Of a DNA stretch of 64,000 bases, positions 25,253-32,514 are shown piece after piece. Under the pieces are notes generated by a model. The model saw nothing but the letters and a program-made list of their open reading frames with translations. It was not told the origin of the DNA and made no database searches. The position numbers and the translations under genes were made by a program. This DNA is from Clostridia bacterium (GTDB lineage Bacteria; Bacillota; Clostridia; Oscillospirales; CAG-272): contig JAFUPC010000016.1 of assembly GCA_017481495.1 (NCBI GenBank), forward strand, positions 1-64,000. Reading direction: 5' to 3'. The first letter of the stretch is position 1; each line of letters opens with the position of its first letter.

Positions 25253-26060
25253 GGTTTTACAAAGCAAAAAGCTGTTCATCTTCGATATGGACGGCACCAT
25301 TTATCTTGGCGGCAGGGGCTTCCCGTTTGCCGTTGATTTCATCCGACGTCTGCGTCTCGCGGGCAAGCGGGTGCTGTTCTTCACCAACAACGCCTCCCAC
25401 TCGGGAGATTTTTATCTCGAAAAGCTGACGCGGCTCGGTTTTGCCCCCGATCCGACGGAAATTCTGTCGGCGGGCGACGTGACCATCGCGTTTCTGCGGC
25501 TCCACCGTCCGGGTGCTTCCGTTTATTTGATGGGAACACCGGAGCTGGAATCCATGTTCCGCGCATCGGGGATCGACCTGCTTGCGCCGGATGCGGAAAA
25601 AGCGGATGTCGTTGTCACCAGCTTTGACACCACCCTGACCTACGAAAAGCTCGATGCGGCGTGCAGGCTCATCCGGGGCGGCGCGGAGTATCTCTGCACC
25701 CATCCCGATTTCAACTGCCCGACCGAGAACGGTTTCATTCCCGATTCCGGCGCCATTGCGGCGGCGGTCACGGCATCGACCGGGGTCGCACCGCGGTATT
25801 TCGGAAAACCGTACCGGGACACCGTTGAGATGATCTGTGAGGTCACGGGATGCCGAAAAGAGGAGATGTGCATTTTCGGCGATCGTCTATACACGGACAT
25901 CGCCCTCGGCAGACATCACGGCGTCACGGCGACCCTGGTGCTCTCCGGCGAGACGACCGCGGCACAGCACGATGCGGCGGAGGCTGCGGACAAAGCCGAT
26001 TTTGTCTATCCGTCGCTTGCGGAAGTTGCGGACGATATGTCGCTTCCCGAATTGCTTTGA
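25245..26060 (+). CDS. HAD-superfamily subclass IIA hydrolase (NagD-like)
   Basis: The protein has 271 residues. Motif I is IFDMDGTIYLG (nucleophile Asp near residue 14), motif II FFTNN, and the late motif MCIFGDRLYTDIALG supplies the metal-binding Asp. A cap domain between them marks subclass IIA (NagD / phosphoglycolate phosphatase-like). Its ATG lies inside the pantothenate kinase stop region (8-base overlap), so translation is coupled. A role in removing damaged or excess phosphorylated pantothenate derivatives is possible but only inferred from that coupling. Confidence 0.88.
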   Translation: MNEVLQSKKLFIFDMDGTIYLGGRGFPFAVDFIRRLRLAGKRVLFFTNNASHSGDFYLEKLTRLGFAPDPTEILSAGDVTIAFLRLHRPGASVYLMGTPELESMFRASGIDLLAPDAEKADVVVTSFDTTLTYEKLDAACRLIRGGAEYLCTHPDFNCPTENGFIPDSGAIAAAVTASTGVAPRYFGKPYRDTVEMICEVTGCRKEEMCIFGDRLYTDIALGRHHGVTATLVLSGETTAAQHDAAEAADKADFVYPSLAEVADDMSLPELL

Positions 26061-26278
26061 GGTTTCCTCGCGCAGAGAACGTCTCTCTGTGTGACGGGAT
26101 TGCGAAAAACCACACTATTTTGTGAATGATTTGTTAATAATTGTTCAAAAAGAGCGGTATTTTTCCAATATTGGCCGCGGAATTTAGAGATTGCGAAGAG
26201 TGATTGGTGAAACTGCACAAAATTTCGAGAAATTTTTGTGCAAATCAATGAAGATGCAGATTTTATGCGAATATAATA
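26061..26278. other. AT-rich intergenic region
   Basis: I see no gene. An AT-rich hairpin with arms GCACAAAATTTC and AAATTTTTGTGC lies near 26215-26241 and might terminate the hydrolase transcript, though no T run follows. A shorter dyad, AGAGA-ACG-TCTCT, lies near 26075-26090. Confidence 0.35.
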
Positions 26279-26307
26279 TTGCTATTCTTTGAAAAAAATG
26301 ATATAAT
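26279..26307 (+). promoter_or_regulatory. Promoter of the OppA-like gene
   Basis: TTGCTA (26279-26284) and TATAAT (26302-26307) have a 17-base spacer. Confidence 0.6.
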
Positions 26308-26408
26308 AGACTGTAAAGAAATCATTGTTTTCCTGTGCGCCCTTTTTTGCCTTGAAAACAGGTGATTCTGAAAGCGCACAAGTTAATTTTTGAGGAGGAA
26401 ATTTCCAC

Positions 26409-28250
26409 ATGAAACGAATTCTGGCACTGCTGCTGGCAATGATGATGATTGCCGGTATGATGGTCGGCTGCGGTGGAACAGGGGAAGAGGAAGAAGAGGA
26501 CAAGGGTGCCGAGATCAGCATCTACCTCGGCTCCGAAATCCGTAACTGGGACCCCGCGCTGATGTACACCCAGGCATCCGCTGTCAAGTTCTTCAGCCTG
26601 GTTTACGAGGGTCTGACCCGCGTCAACGCTGAGGGTAAACTTGAACTCGCTCTGGCTGACAGCTACAAGGTTGTCGAGGACGAGGAAGAAAATGAATATT
26701 ATATGATCGTCTATCTCCGCGAAACCGCATGGTCCGACGGCCGTCAGGTTTCCGCAGACGATGTCATCTACGCATGGAAGCGTCTGCTTGAGCCGGACTA
26801 CCAGTCCACCGCCTGCTGTATGCTGTACGACATCAAGAATGCCCGTGCAGTCCGCAACGGTGATGCAACCATCGACGACCTTGGTCTCGAAGCACTCGAC
26901 ACCACCGAATTGAAGATCACCTTTGAGGGTCCGATCGACTACGATCTGTTCCTTGAATACTGCGCATCTCCTGCGCTCGTCCCGCTCCGTGAAGACGTTG
27001 TCGGCCGTTACAGCGACCTGTCCGCTGCGGAATACTGGGGCAAGAAGTCCGCGACCACGCTGTCCTCCGGTCCTTTCTGTGTCAAGAACATGGACCCCGA
27101 CTCCGCGGGTAAGACCCTGACCCTGCAGAGAAACGACTACTACAACTCCCTTGACGGTCATGAAGAAACCAAGATCGACAAGGACGTCAAGCCGTACAGA
27201 CTGAACATCAACTTCGGCTACGATGCTGAAGGTCGTACTACTGCGTTCAACTATGACTACACCACCGGTGTGGTCGAAATCACCGGCGGCACGCTGAACA
27301 CCATCGACGACCAGCTGATGTACCTCTCTGATGTCTCCACCGACACCGAAGGTGCGATCGTTCAGAACGGTTCTTCCGTTTATTCCCTGTATATCAACTG
27401 CAACAATGGCGTTCTCGAAAATGCAAAGGTCCGTCAGGCACTCTCTGTCTCCCTTGACAGAACCAAGATTGCAGGTATGCTGAATGCTACCGAAGCAGCA
27501 ACCGGTCTCGTTCCGAAGATGGTTTATGCAACCACGCTCGGCGGACAGACCTACCGTGAATTCGCAGGCGATGTCCTGTCCACCACCGGTGATACCGCAA
27601 AGGCACAGAGCCTCCTGTCGGAAGCAGGTGTCAAGTCCGGTTCCATCACCTACACCTATTACAAGGGACGTGACGGTGCTGCCGCTGTTGCCGAATATGT
27701 CAAGACCACGTGGGAATCCCTCGGCTTCTCCGTCACGCTTGACGAAAAGGGTATCAACCAGTACACCAACCGCTTCACCAAGGATGCTGATACCGGCGAA
27801 TATGACTTTGATGTCATCGCGCTCGACTTCCAGGCACTTTCCACCAACGCATATTCCATGCTCGCTCCGTTTGCTGTTCCGTTCTCCGGTTCCGCAAAGG
27901 ACATTGTGAACAACAACTTTAACGATGTTCCCTCCATGTCCGGCTTCGCAAGCGATGCTTACGATGCGCTTATCGAAGAAGCATTTGCCGCTGAAACCCG
28001 TGATGCAATGGCACAGAAGCTCGTCGAAGCAGAAAAGCTTCTGATGGAAGAAGCACCGATTATTCCGCTCGTTTTCAACATCGACACTTATGTCTATCAT
28101 GACGATGTGATCTCCAACATCGGCTCCAACATTTACGGCGGCCGTGTCTTCACGAAGACCAAGATGAAGGATTACGAGAACTATGTACCGGTTGAGACGA
28201 TGGATGAAGCAGATGCTGCTACCGCAGGTCTCACCGAAGCTGCATCCTGA
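26409..28250 (+). CDS. Peptide/oligopeptide ABC transporter substrate-binding lipoprotein (OppA-like)
   Basis: The protein has 613 residues; GAGGAGG precedes the ATG. The signal peptide ends in the lipobox MMVGCGG (Cys near residue 19), then a poly-Glu linker. The body is family 5 solute-binding: WDPALMYTQASAVKFFSLVYEGLTRVNAEGKLELALADSY near residues 45-85, then WSDGRQVSADDVIYAWKRLL. It captures peptides outside the membrane. Codon use is strongly biased (a highly expressed gene). No opp permease genes follow; a terminator comes at once, so it is encoded apart from its transporter. Confidence 0.92.
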   Translation: MKRILALLLAMMMIAGMMVGCGGTGEEEEEDKGAEISIYLGSEIRNWDPALMYTQASAVKFFSLVYEGLTRVNAEGKLELALADSYKVVEDEEENEYYMIVYLRETAWSDGRQVSADDVIYAWKRLLEPDYQSTACCMLYDIKNARAVRNGDATIDDLGLEALDTTELKITFEGPIDYDLFLEYCASPALVPLREDVVGRYSDLSAAEYWGKKSATTLSSGPFCVKNMDPDSAGKTLTLQRNDYYNSLDGHEETKIDKDVKPYRLNINFGYDAEGRTTAFNYDYTTGVVEITGGTLNTIDDQLMYLSDVSTDTEGAIVQNGSSVYSLYINCNNGVLENAKVRQALSVSLDRTKIAGMLNATEAATGLVPKMVYATTLGGQTYREFAGDVLSTTGDTAKAQSLLSEAGVKSGSITYTYYKGRDGAAAVAEYVKTTWESLGFSVTLDEKGINQYTNRFTKDADTGEYDFDVIALDFQALSTNAYSMLAPFAVPFSGSAKDIVNNNFNDVPSMSGFASDAYDALIEEAFAAETRDAMAQKLVEAEKLLMEEAPIIPLVFNIDTYVYHDDVISNIGSNIYGGRVFTKTKMKDYENYVPVETMDEADAATAGLTEAAS

Positions 28251-28296
28251 TAAGAAACAGCCGAAAAACCACAATCTGACAGTCTATGAAAAGTTT

Positions 28297-28326
28297 CCCC
28301 GTGTTTTGCGCACGGGGTTCTTTTTT
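28297..28326 (+). terminator. Terminator of the OppA-like gene
   Basis: CCCCGTG and CACGGGG arms with loop TTTTGCG, followed by TTC and a seven-base T run. Confidence 0.9.
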
Positions 28327-28337
28327 ACGCCGGACGA

Positions 28338-28366
28338 TTGACAGATATGCGGAAATGTGTTATAAT
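28338..28366 (+). promoter_or_regulatory. Promoter of the lipoprotein at 28403
   Basis: Consensus TTGACA (28338-28343) and TATAAT (28361-28366) with a 17-base spacer. Confidence 0.8.
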
Positions 28367-28402
28367 AAAAGGGAAAAACCAACTTTATGGAGTGATGATC
28401 TT

Positions 28403-29119
28403 ATGCAAAAATCTGTATTCCGTTTTCGTACTGTCATCCTTGTGTCTTTGCTGACCGCGATTTTGCTGACCTTTTCCGCCTGTTCCCTTGACGGAGTGCA
28501 GGACAAGCTTCAGAATCTTGCCGATACGCTGAACGCTGACGATGAACCTGCGCTGGAATCCCGCATCTGGGACATATTGACAAGCGGACCGTGGGAATTG
28601 TATGCCGTAAAAGATACAGACGGTTCGCTGATCATGGCAGAGCAGGGAACGCTTTCGTTCAATGCGGGACTTCAATTCTACGGATATGGATTCCAGAATT
28701 ATCTTGTCCGTATCGGGCAGGATACCGGGTATCAGTATGAATACTACGAGCTCGAAATGTCCTTGCAGGCACATGGATATTCTTATGTTGCAGTTGAGAA
28801 TCCGGACGTTGAGGGAGATTTTTATTCGCCCGAAGAATTTCCGATGTACGAAGATTGTCCGAACAAAGAATGGCACTACCGCATCCGTCCGTGGGCGGGC
28901 GCAGATCCTGAAACCGGTGAGACCGGGGAGGAAATGACCGCCGAACTGTGGATGTTCACCGTATACGATGAAACGCTGGAACTGTGGAAATGCGGCAGGG
29001 ATGAAAACGGTGATCAGACAGAGCCGTATGCGGTATGGTATTTCAGGTGCGATGCGTATCATCCTGCGGGGGAGACTACGGCATCCGCAAGTGAGAAAGA
29101 TCCGTTCGCGCCGCAATAA
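28403..29119 (+). CDS. Lipoprotein of unknown function
   Basis: The product has 238 residues. A signal peptide ends in the lipobox LTFSAC (Cys near residue 27). The rest is acidic and aromatic-rich, with no motif I recognise: a segment SGPWELYAVKDTDGSLIMAEQGTLSF near 55-80 and WYFRCDAYHP near the end. It reads like a single small beta domain. ATG 28403 is preceded by GGAG; upstream in-frame codons lie in the promoter. It is monocistronic, between its own consensus promoter and a terminator. Confidence 0.8.
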   Translation: MQKSVFRFRTVILVSLLTAILLTFSACSLDGVQDKLQNLADTLNADDEPALESRIWDILTSGPWELYAVKDTDGSLIMAEQGTLSFNAGLQFYGYGFQNYLVRIGQDTGYQYEYYELEMSLQAHGYSYVAVENPDVEGDFYSPEEFPMYEDCPNKEWHYRIRPWAGADPETGETGEEMTAELWMFTVYDETLELWKCGRDENGDQTEPYAVWYFRCDAYHPAGETTASASEKDPFAPQ

Positions 29120-29140
29120 ATAAACTATCCGGAGAAATAA

Positions 29141-29175
29141 AAAAACGCTGATGGCGCAGAACTGTCAGCGTTTTT
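29141..29175. terminator. Bidirectional terminator
   Basis: AAAAACGCTGA and TCAGCGTTTTT arms flank a 13-base loop. It can serve both the lipoprotein gene and the convergent tRNA synthetase gene. Confidence 0.85.
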
Positions 29176-29278
29176 CATTGGATTTGTCCGATGCTCCCAT
29201 TCTGACAGGGAAACGACACATGAAAATCCGCATCATTTCTGTGAAAAGGGACAAGGTATCGGATAAATTTGTTGTTTG

Positions 29279-30595
29279 TTACGGCGTCAGCCGTTTCACA
29301 TCCCGCGGGAACAGGGAAGCGTGCCGCACATTGTCAAAGCCGCACAGGCACGCGCAGAGCCGTTCCAGTCCCACACCGAAGCCGCCGTGCGGCGGAAGTC
29401 CGTTTTTATGTGCGGACAGATAGTCCGAAAACGCATCGGGGTCGATGCCGCATCGCCGCATTTTGGCGACCTGTTCGTGAAAATTGTGGATGCGTAAGCC
29501 CCCGGTCGTGATCTCCATGCCGCGGAACAATAAGTCAAAGCTCTCGGTGACAAGCGGGTTTTCTGCGTTTTCTTTTGCGTAAAAGGGGCGCTTGACCGTC
29601 GGGTATTCTGTGACAAAGACAAAATCGGAGTGCCAGACCTTATGTGCATGGGCGCACAGCGCTTTTTCCTCCGCCGGGGAGAGGTCGTTTTCCTCGCCGG
29701 GGGTGCCGTTTTCCGCAAGAATCGCTTTGGCATCGGCAAACGGGATCGCCGGAATTTCGCGTGTGTCCGGAAGTGTAATGCCGAGAAGCTGCATGGAAGC
29801 GGCGGCGTGTTCCGCCGAATAAGCGAGCGCATGGGTGAGCATTGCGCACTCGATTTCCATCAGCTCCCGCACGTCGGTGACAAATCCGACCTCGCAGTCG
29901 ATGCCGGTGTATTCGTTCAGATGGCGCGCGGTGTCGTGCGGTTCTGCGCGGAAAACGGGGCCGATTTCGTAGACACGCCCGAACACGCCGGTCATCATCT
30001 GTTTGTAAAGCTGTGGGGAGGTGGCGAGAAATGCATCCCGTCCGAAATAGTCCACGGGGAACACGCCCGCGCCGGATTCCGCAGTCCCGGCACAGATCTT
30101 CGGTGTGTGAATTGCGACAAAGCTGTTTTGCGAGAAAAATTCCGCGCACCCCTCGGAAAGTGCCGCCTGAATACGGAACACCGCGCGCGTTTCTTCCCGC
30201 CGCAGAGCAAAGGGACGATGGGAAAGGTCGGTTTCCATCGGCAGTCCGTTTCTGCCGTTGATGACGACGGGCGCCGGTTCCGCCGGAGCGGACAGGACGG
30301 TGAGTGAAACCAAATGCACCTCAAAGCCGCCGCGGACGCGCGCATCTTCCTTGACAACGCCGGTAACGGTCACAGCGGACTGCTCGCGGAGGGGGTGCAG
30401 GGATTCCCCCGGAAACGCAGACGTATCGGGTGACCAGACACACTGGATGAGCGTTTCACCCGTCTGCAAAAGAAGAAACGCAAAGCCGGACATCCGGCGG
30501 ATTTTATAGATCATCCCGGAGACGGTGACGGTTCTGCCGCTGTCAGCCGGCGTGGGAAGTGGTTGTATGTGGGGATTTTGTGTGATATGATTCAT
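29279..30595 (-). CDS. Archaeal-type aspartyl-tRNA synthetase (possibly non-discriminating Asp/Asn)
   Basis: The protein has 438 residues. An N-terminal OB-fold anticodon-binding domain (about 20-105) is followed directly by a class II catalytic core without the bacterial GAD insertion, the compact archaeal AspRS layout. Motif 2 is VFRAEPHDTARHLNEYTGIDCEVGF and motif 3 GGFGVGLERL. Such enzymes often charge both tRNA-Asp and tRNA-Asn for later amidation. A full-length bacterial AspS is also encoded at 50466, so the genome has two. A leader peptide with three Asp codons upstream supports aspartate as the sensed amino acid. ATG 30595 follows AAAGGAAT. Confidence 0.82.
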   Translation of the reverse strand: MNHITQNPHIQPLPTPADSGRTVTVSGMIYKIRRMSGFAFLLLQTGETLIQCVWSPDTSAFPGESLHPLREQSAVTVTGVVKEDARVRGGFEVHLVSLTVLSAPAEPAPVVINGRNGLPMETDLSHRPFALRREETRAVFRIQAALSEGCAEFFSQNSFVAIHTPKICAGTAESGAGVFPVDYFGRDAFLATSPQLYKQMMTGVFGRVYEIGPVFRAEPHDTARHLNEYTGIDCEVGFVTDVRELMEIECAMLTHALAYSAEHAAASMQLLGITLPDTREIPAIPFADAKAILAENGTPGEENDLSPAEEKALCAHAHKVWHSDFVFVTEYPTVKRPFYAKENAENPLVTESFDLLFRGMEITTGGLRIHNFHEQVAKMRRCGIDPDAFSDYLSAHKNGLPPHGGFGVGLERLCACLCGFDNVRHASLFPRDVKRLTP

Positions 30596-30702
30596 ATTCG
30601 GATTCCTTTCGTGTTGTAAAAAATAGCGGATACGAAAAGAATCCGTCACGACCGGCGAGATCACAGCGCCGCATGGGATCACCCTCTTTCAATGAAATTA
30701 CG

Positions 30703-30805
30703 AAAAACAAAAACCGCGCCCCCCCGGAGCACGACGAAAAGCGTCTGTACTCTCATAGGGGAACGCGGCAGAAACTGCTTTGTTCTCGTCAGATGCACAG
30801 ACGCC
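30703..30805 (-). promoter_or_regulatory. Transcription attenuator of the archaeal-type AspRS gene
   Basis: On the minus strand an 11-base-pair terminator stem is formed by CCGCGTTCCCC (30758-30768) and GGGGGGCGCGG (30714-30724), followed by TTTTTG and a second T run to 30703. A competing long-range helix is possible between GCGTCTGT inside the leader-peptide gene (30797-30804) and ACAGACGC in the terminator loop (30741-30748). With two wobble pairs and an extra C-G it reaches 11 pairs (30795-30805 with 30740-30750). That is the layout of ribosome-controlled attenuation. The pairing is read by eye, not folded. Confidence 0.65.
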
Positions 30806-30848
30806 GGATATCATCGTCACAAAGGGAACGCAAGGTCGCGGGCGTCAT
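30789..30848 (-). CDS. Asp-rich leader peptide of the AspRS attenuator
   Basis: This 19-residue peptide reads MTPATLRSLCDDDIRRLCI, with CAGGAG 10 bases before the ATG. Three consecutive Asp codons (GAC GAT GAT, 30810-30818) sit just before the segment able to form the alternative helix. If charged tRNA-Asp runs short, a ribosome paused there would leave 30797-30804 free to pair downstream and disfavour the terminator. When it reads on to the stop at 30789-30791 it would cover that segment and let the terminator form. The logic is that of amino-acid biosynthetic leaders such as trp and his; its use here is my inference. Confidence 0.7.
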   Translation of the reverse strand: MTPATLRSLCDDDIRRLCI

Positions 30849-30882
30849 GGTATTTTTCTCCTGTTGGAATTGGAATACGGAT

Positions 30883-30911
30883 ATTATAGCACACTCTGCT
30901 TGGAATGTCAA
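30883..30911 (-). promoter_or_regulatory. Promoter of the attenuated AspRS transcript
   Basis: Perfect consensus on the minus strand: TTGACA (30906-30911) and TATAAT (30883-30888) with a 17-base spacer, about 35 bases before the leader-peptide ATG. A promoter this strong suits control by attenuation. Confidence 0.85.
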
Positions 30912-30951
30912 GATGAGGACGGAATTTTCTTTGAAAATATACGAAAAGGTC

Positions 30952-30980
30952 TTGCCATCTGTCGGATTTCGTGGTATACT
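30952..30980 (+). promoter_or_regulatory. Promoter of the AraC-family gene
   Basis: TTGCCA (30952-30957) and TATACT (30975-30980) with a 17-base spacer; divergent from and close to the AspRS promoter. Confidence 0.65.
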
Positions 30981-31035
30981 GATAGGGAAACGGTGACAAA
31001 CATTCGACTTGTACATCAATACAACAGGAGCACAT

Positions 31036-32397
31036 ATGCCAGACAATAAATTTCCAAACCCCGATCCGATTCCCTCTGTCCCGATGGAAATGTGTCATTT
31101 CCCGGATGCTACCCAAAAAACCGACATCGCTTTCCTTGCCGCCGCGCTTGGACGGTCGCCGATGCAGCTGCACCGGGATTTTCTGAACCGGTACGGGTAC
31201 ACGGTCAATGAATATCTCCGCCGCCGCAGATTATCGGGGGCGCTTGCCTTGATACGGACAACTGCGCTTTCGCTGTCGGACATCGCGTATGCCTGCGGGT
31301 ATTCCTCCCAACAGGCGATGAGCCGGGACATCCGCGCGATCCTTGGCATGACGGCGACCGAATACCGGCAGGGGGATGCGTATTATTATCTGGCGGCGCC
31401 GGATGCGCATCTGCCATTCGTTACATCGGTCGGCGCGGTGCATCTGCCGGACACCGTCTGTCTGCGATATGATGCAAAATCCCCGACAGGACTGGAAACG
31501 GCGGCAGTGACGCAGTTTCTTTCACAGAATCCGAATTTTATGGGAAGAATCATCGGGCGGAACGCGTCCGACGGTGAGAATGGGTACGGGTTTGGCGCAC
31601 AGAAACGCTTTTCCTACTTATTATATGTGCAGGAAACGGAAACCATTCGCACGGATGGGTTTACCGTCTGCGGAAAACAGGCGGGGTATCAGGCGAACTG
31701 CGCGCAGATCCGCGTGAAATACGAGGAGCGGAAAATCAGCGCGGCATGGGACTATCTGTATGCGAAATGGCTTCCTGGAAGTATGTTTGCGTATGCGGGT
31801 GCGGACGATGCCTCCTTTGAAAGCGGTTATTTTGAAGAATATATTTATAAAAACGGCGAGATCCGGCGACTGCACCTCTGCCTGCCGGTGGTGCGGCAGG
31901 ATGCGGCTCTGCGCATCACTCTTGTCACTGAGACGATGTACATTCTTGCCGCACAGAAGATGGAAACGTGCGCCGCTGATACCTCCTCCGGAACAGCGGA
32001 AGCGGATGCCAGCCGCGAGATCGTCCGCGCACTGGCAAAGCACCGCCCGGGGCTTCTCCGGGGGGCACATCGGTTCTATTGCCGCCGTCGCGCGCATGAC
32101 GTGACGTGTGGTGTGGTTCTGCCGCGAGAAGTGAATCTTTCCGGGGATGATGGCTGGGGCGACCCCGGGTGTACCCGCACGGCGATCTCGTTTGAAGCAC
32201 AGCCGTTTGCAGTTCTGCATTTTTCGTCCATTCACGACACGGTGTCCGCCGGGACGATGCTTCTGCGCTGGGTAAGCGAAAACGGACTTTCCGCTGTGGG
32301 CGATGTGTTTGCCATTTACGATACCGCATCGGATTTTGATGCGCCGTCGATGCACGTTTATTGTCCAATTGAACAAATACCGGTGCGTAAATCATAA
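31036..32397 (+). CDS. AraC-family regulator with C-terminal ligand-binding-like domain
   Basis: The protein has 453 residues; AGGAG lies 6 bases before ATG 31036. Two helix-turn-helix units of the AraC DNA-binding domain fill residues about 15-115: IAFLAAALGRSPMQLHRDFLNRYGYTVNEYLRRRRL, then SLSDIAYACGYSSQQAMSRDIRAILGMTATEYR. Unlike most AraC proteins, the DNA-binding part is N-terminal. The long remainder resembles the GyrI-like effector-binding fold, possibly duplicated, as in Rob/SoxS-type sensors of small lipophilic ligands. It is the first of three plus-strand genes with two unassigned proteins. Confidence 0.8.
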   Translation: MPDNKFPNPDPIPSVPMEMCHFPDATQKTDIAFLAAALGRSPMQLHRDFLNRYGYTVNEYLRRRRLSGALALIRTTALSLSDIAYACGYSSQQAMSRDIRAILGMTATEYRQGDAYYYLAAPDAHLPFVTSVGAVHLPDTVCLRYDAKSPTGLETAAVTQFLSQNPNFMGRIIGRNASDGENGYGFGAQKRFSYLLYVQETETIRTDGFTVCGKQAGYQANCAQIRVKYEERKISAAWDYLYAKWLPGSMFAYAGADDASFESGYFEEYIYKNGEIRRLHLCLPVVRQDAALRITLVTETMYILAAQKMETCAADTSSGTAEADASREIVRALAKHRPGLLRGAHRFYCRRRAHDVTCGVVLPREVNLSGDDGWGDPGCTRTAISFEAQPFAVLHFSSIHDTVSAGTMLLRWVSENGLSAVGDVFAIYDTASDFDAPSMHVYCPIEQIPVRKS

Positions 32398-32459
32398 CAT
32401 TTCAAACAGAAGCAACACCCCAGTTTGTTAGAATCCGATAAGACTTTCCGGCGGAATTG

Positions 32460-32468
32460 TGGTATAAT
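32460..32468 (+). promoter_or_regulatory. Extended -10 promoter before the C39-like gene
   Basis: TGGTATAAT combines a TGn extension with a perfect TATAAT (32463-32468); the -35 region (near 32440) is weak. Confidence 0.5.
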
Positions 32469-32514
32469 GGTTACGAACCAAAAGATTATGAACCAAAAAG
32501 AAAGGAGCCATGGG

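Noticed and set aside
26322-28274. 650-residue minus-strand frame opposite the OppA-like gene
   Set aside because: The plus-strand gene has promoter, ribosome binding site, lipobox and family motifs. The opposite frame is a by-product of strong codon bias.
30600-30870. T-box leader for the archaeal-type AspRS gene
   Set aside because: The nearest match to the TGGNACCGCG core is only about 7 of 10 and no stem I or specifier could be drawn; the Asp leader peptide fits better.
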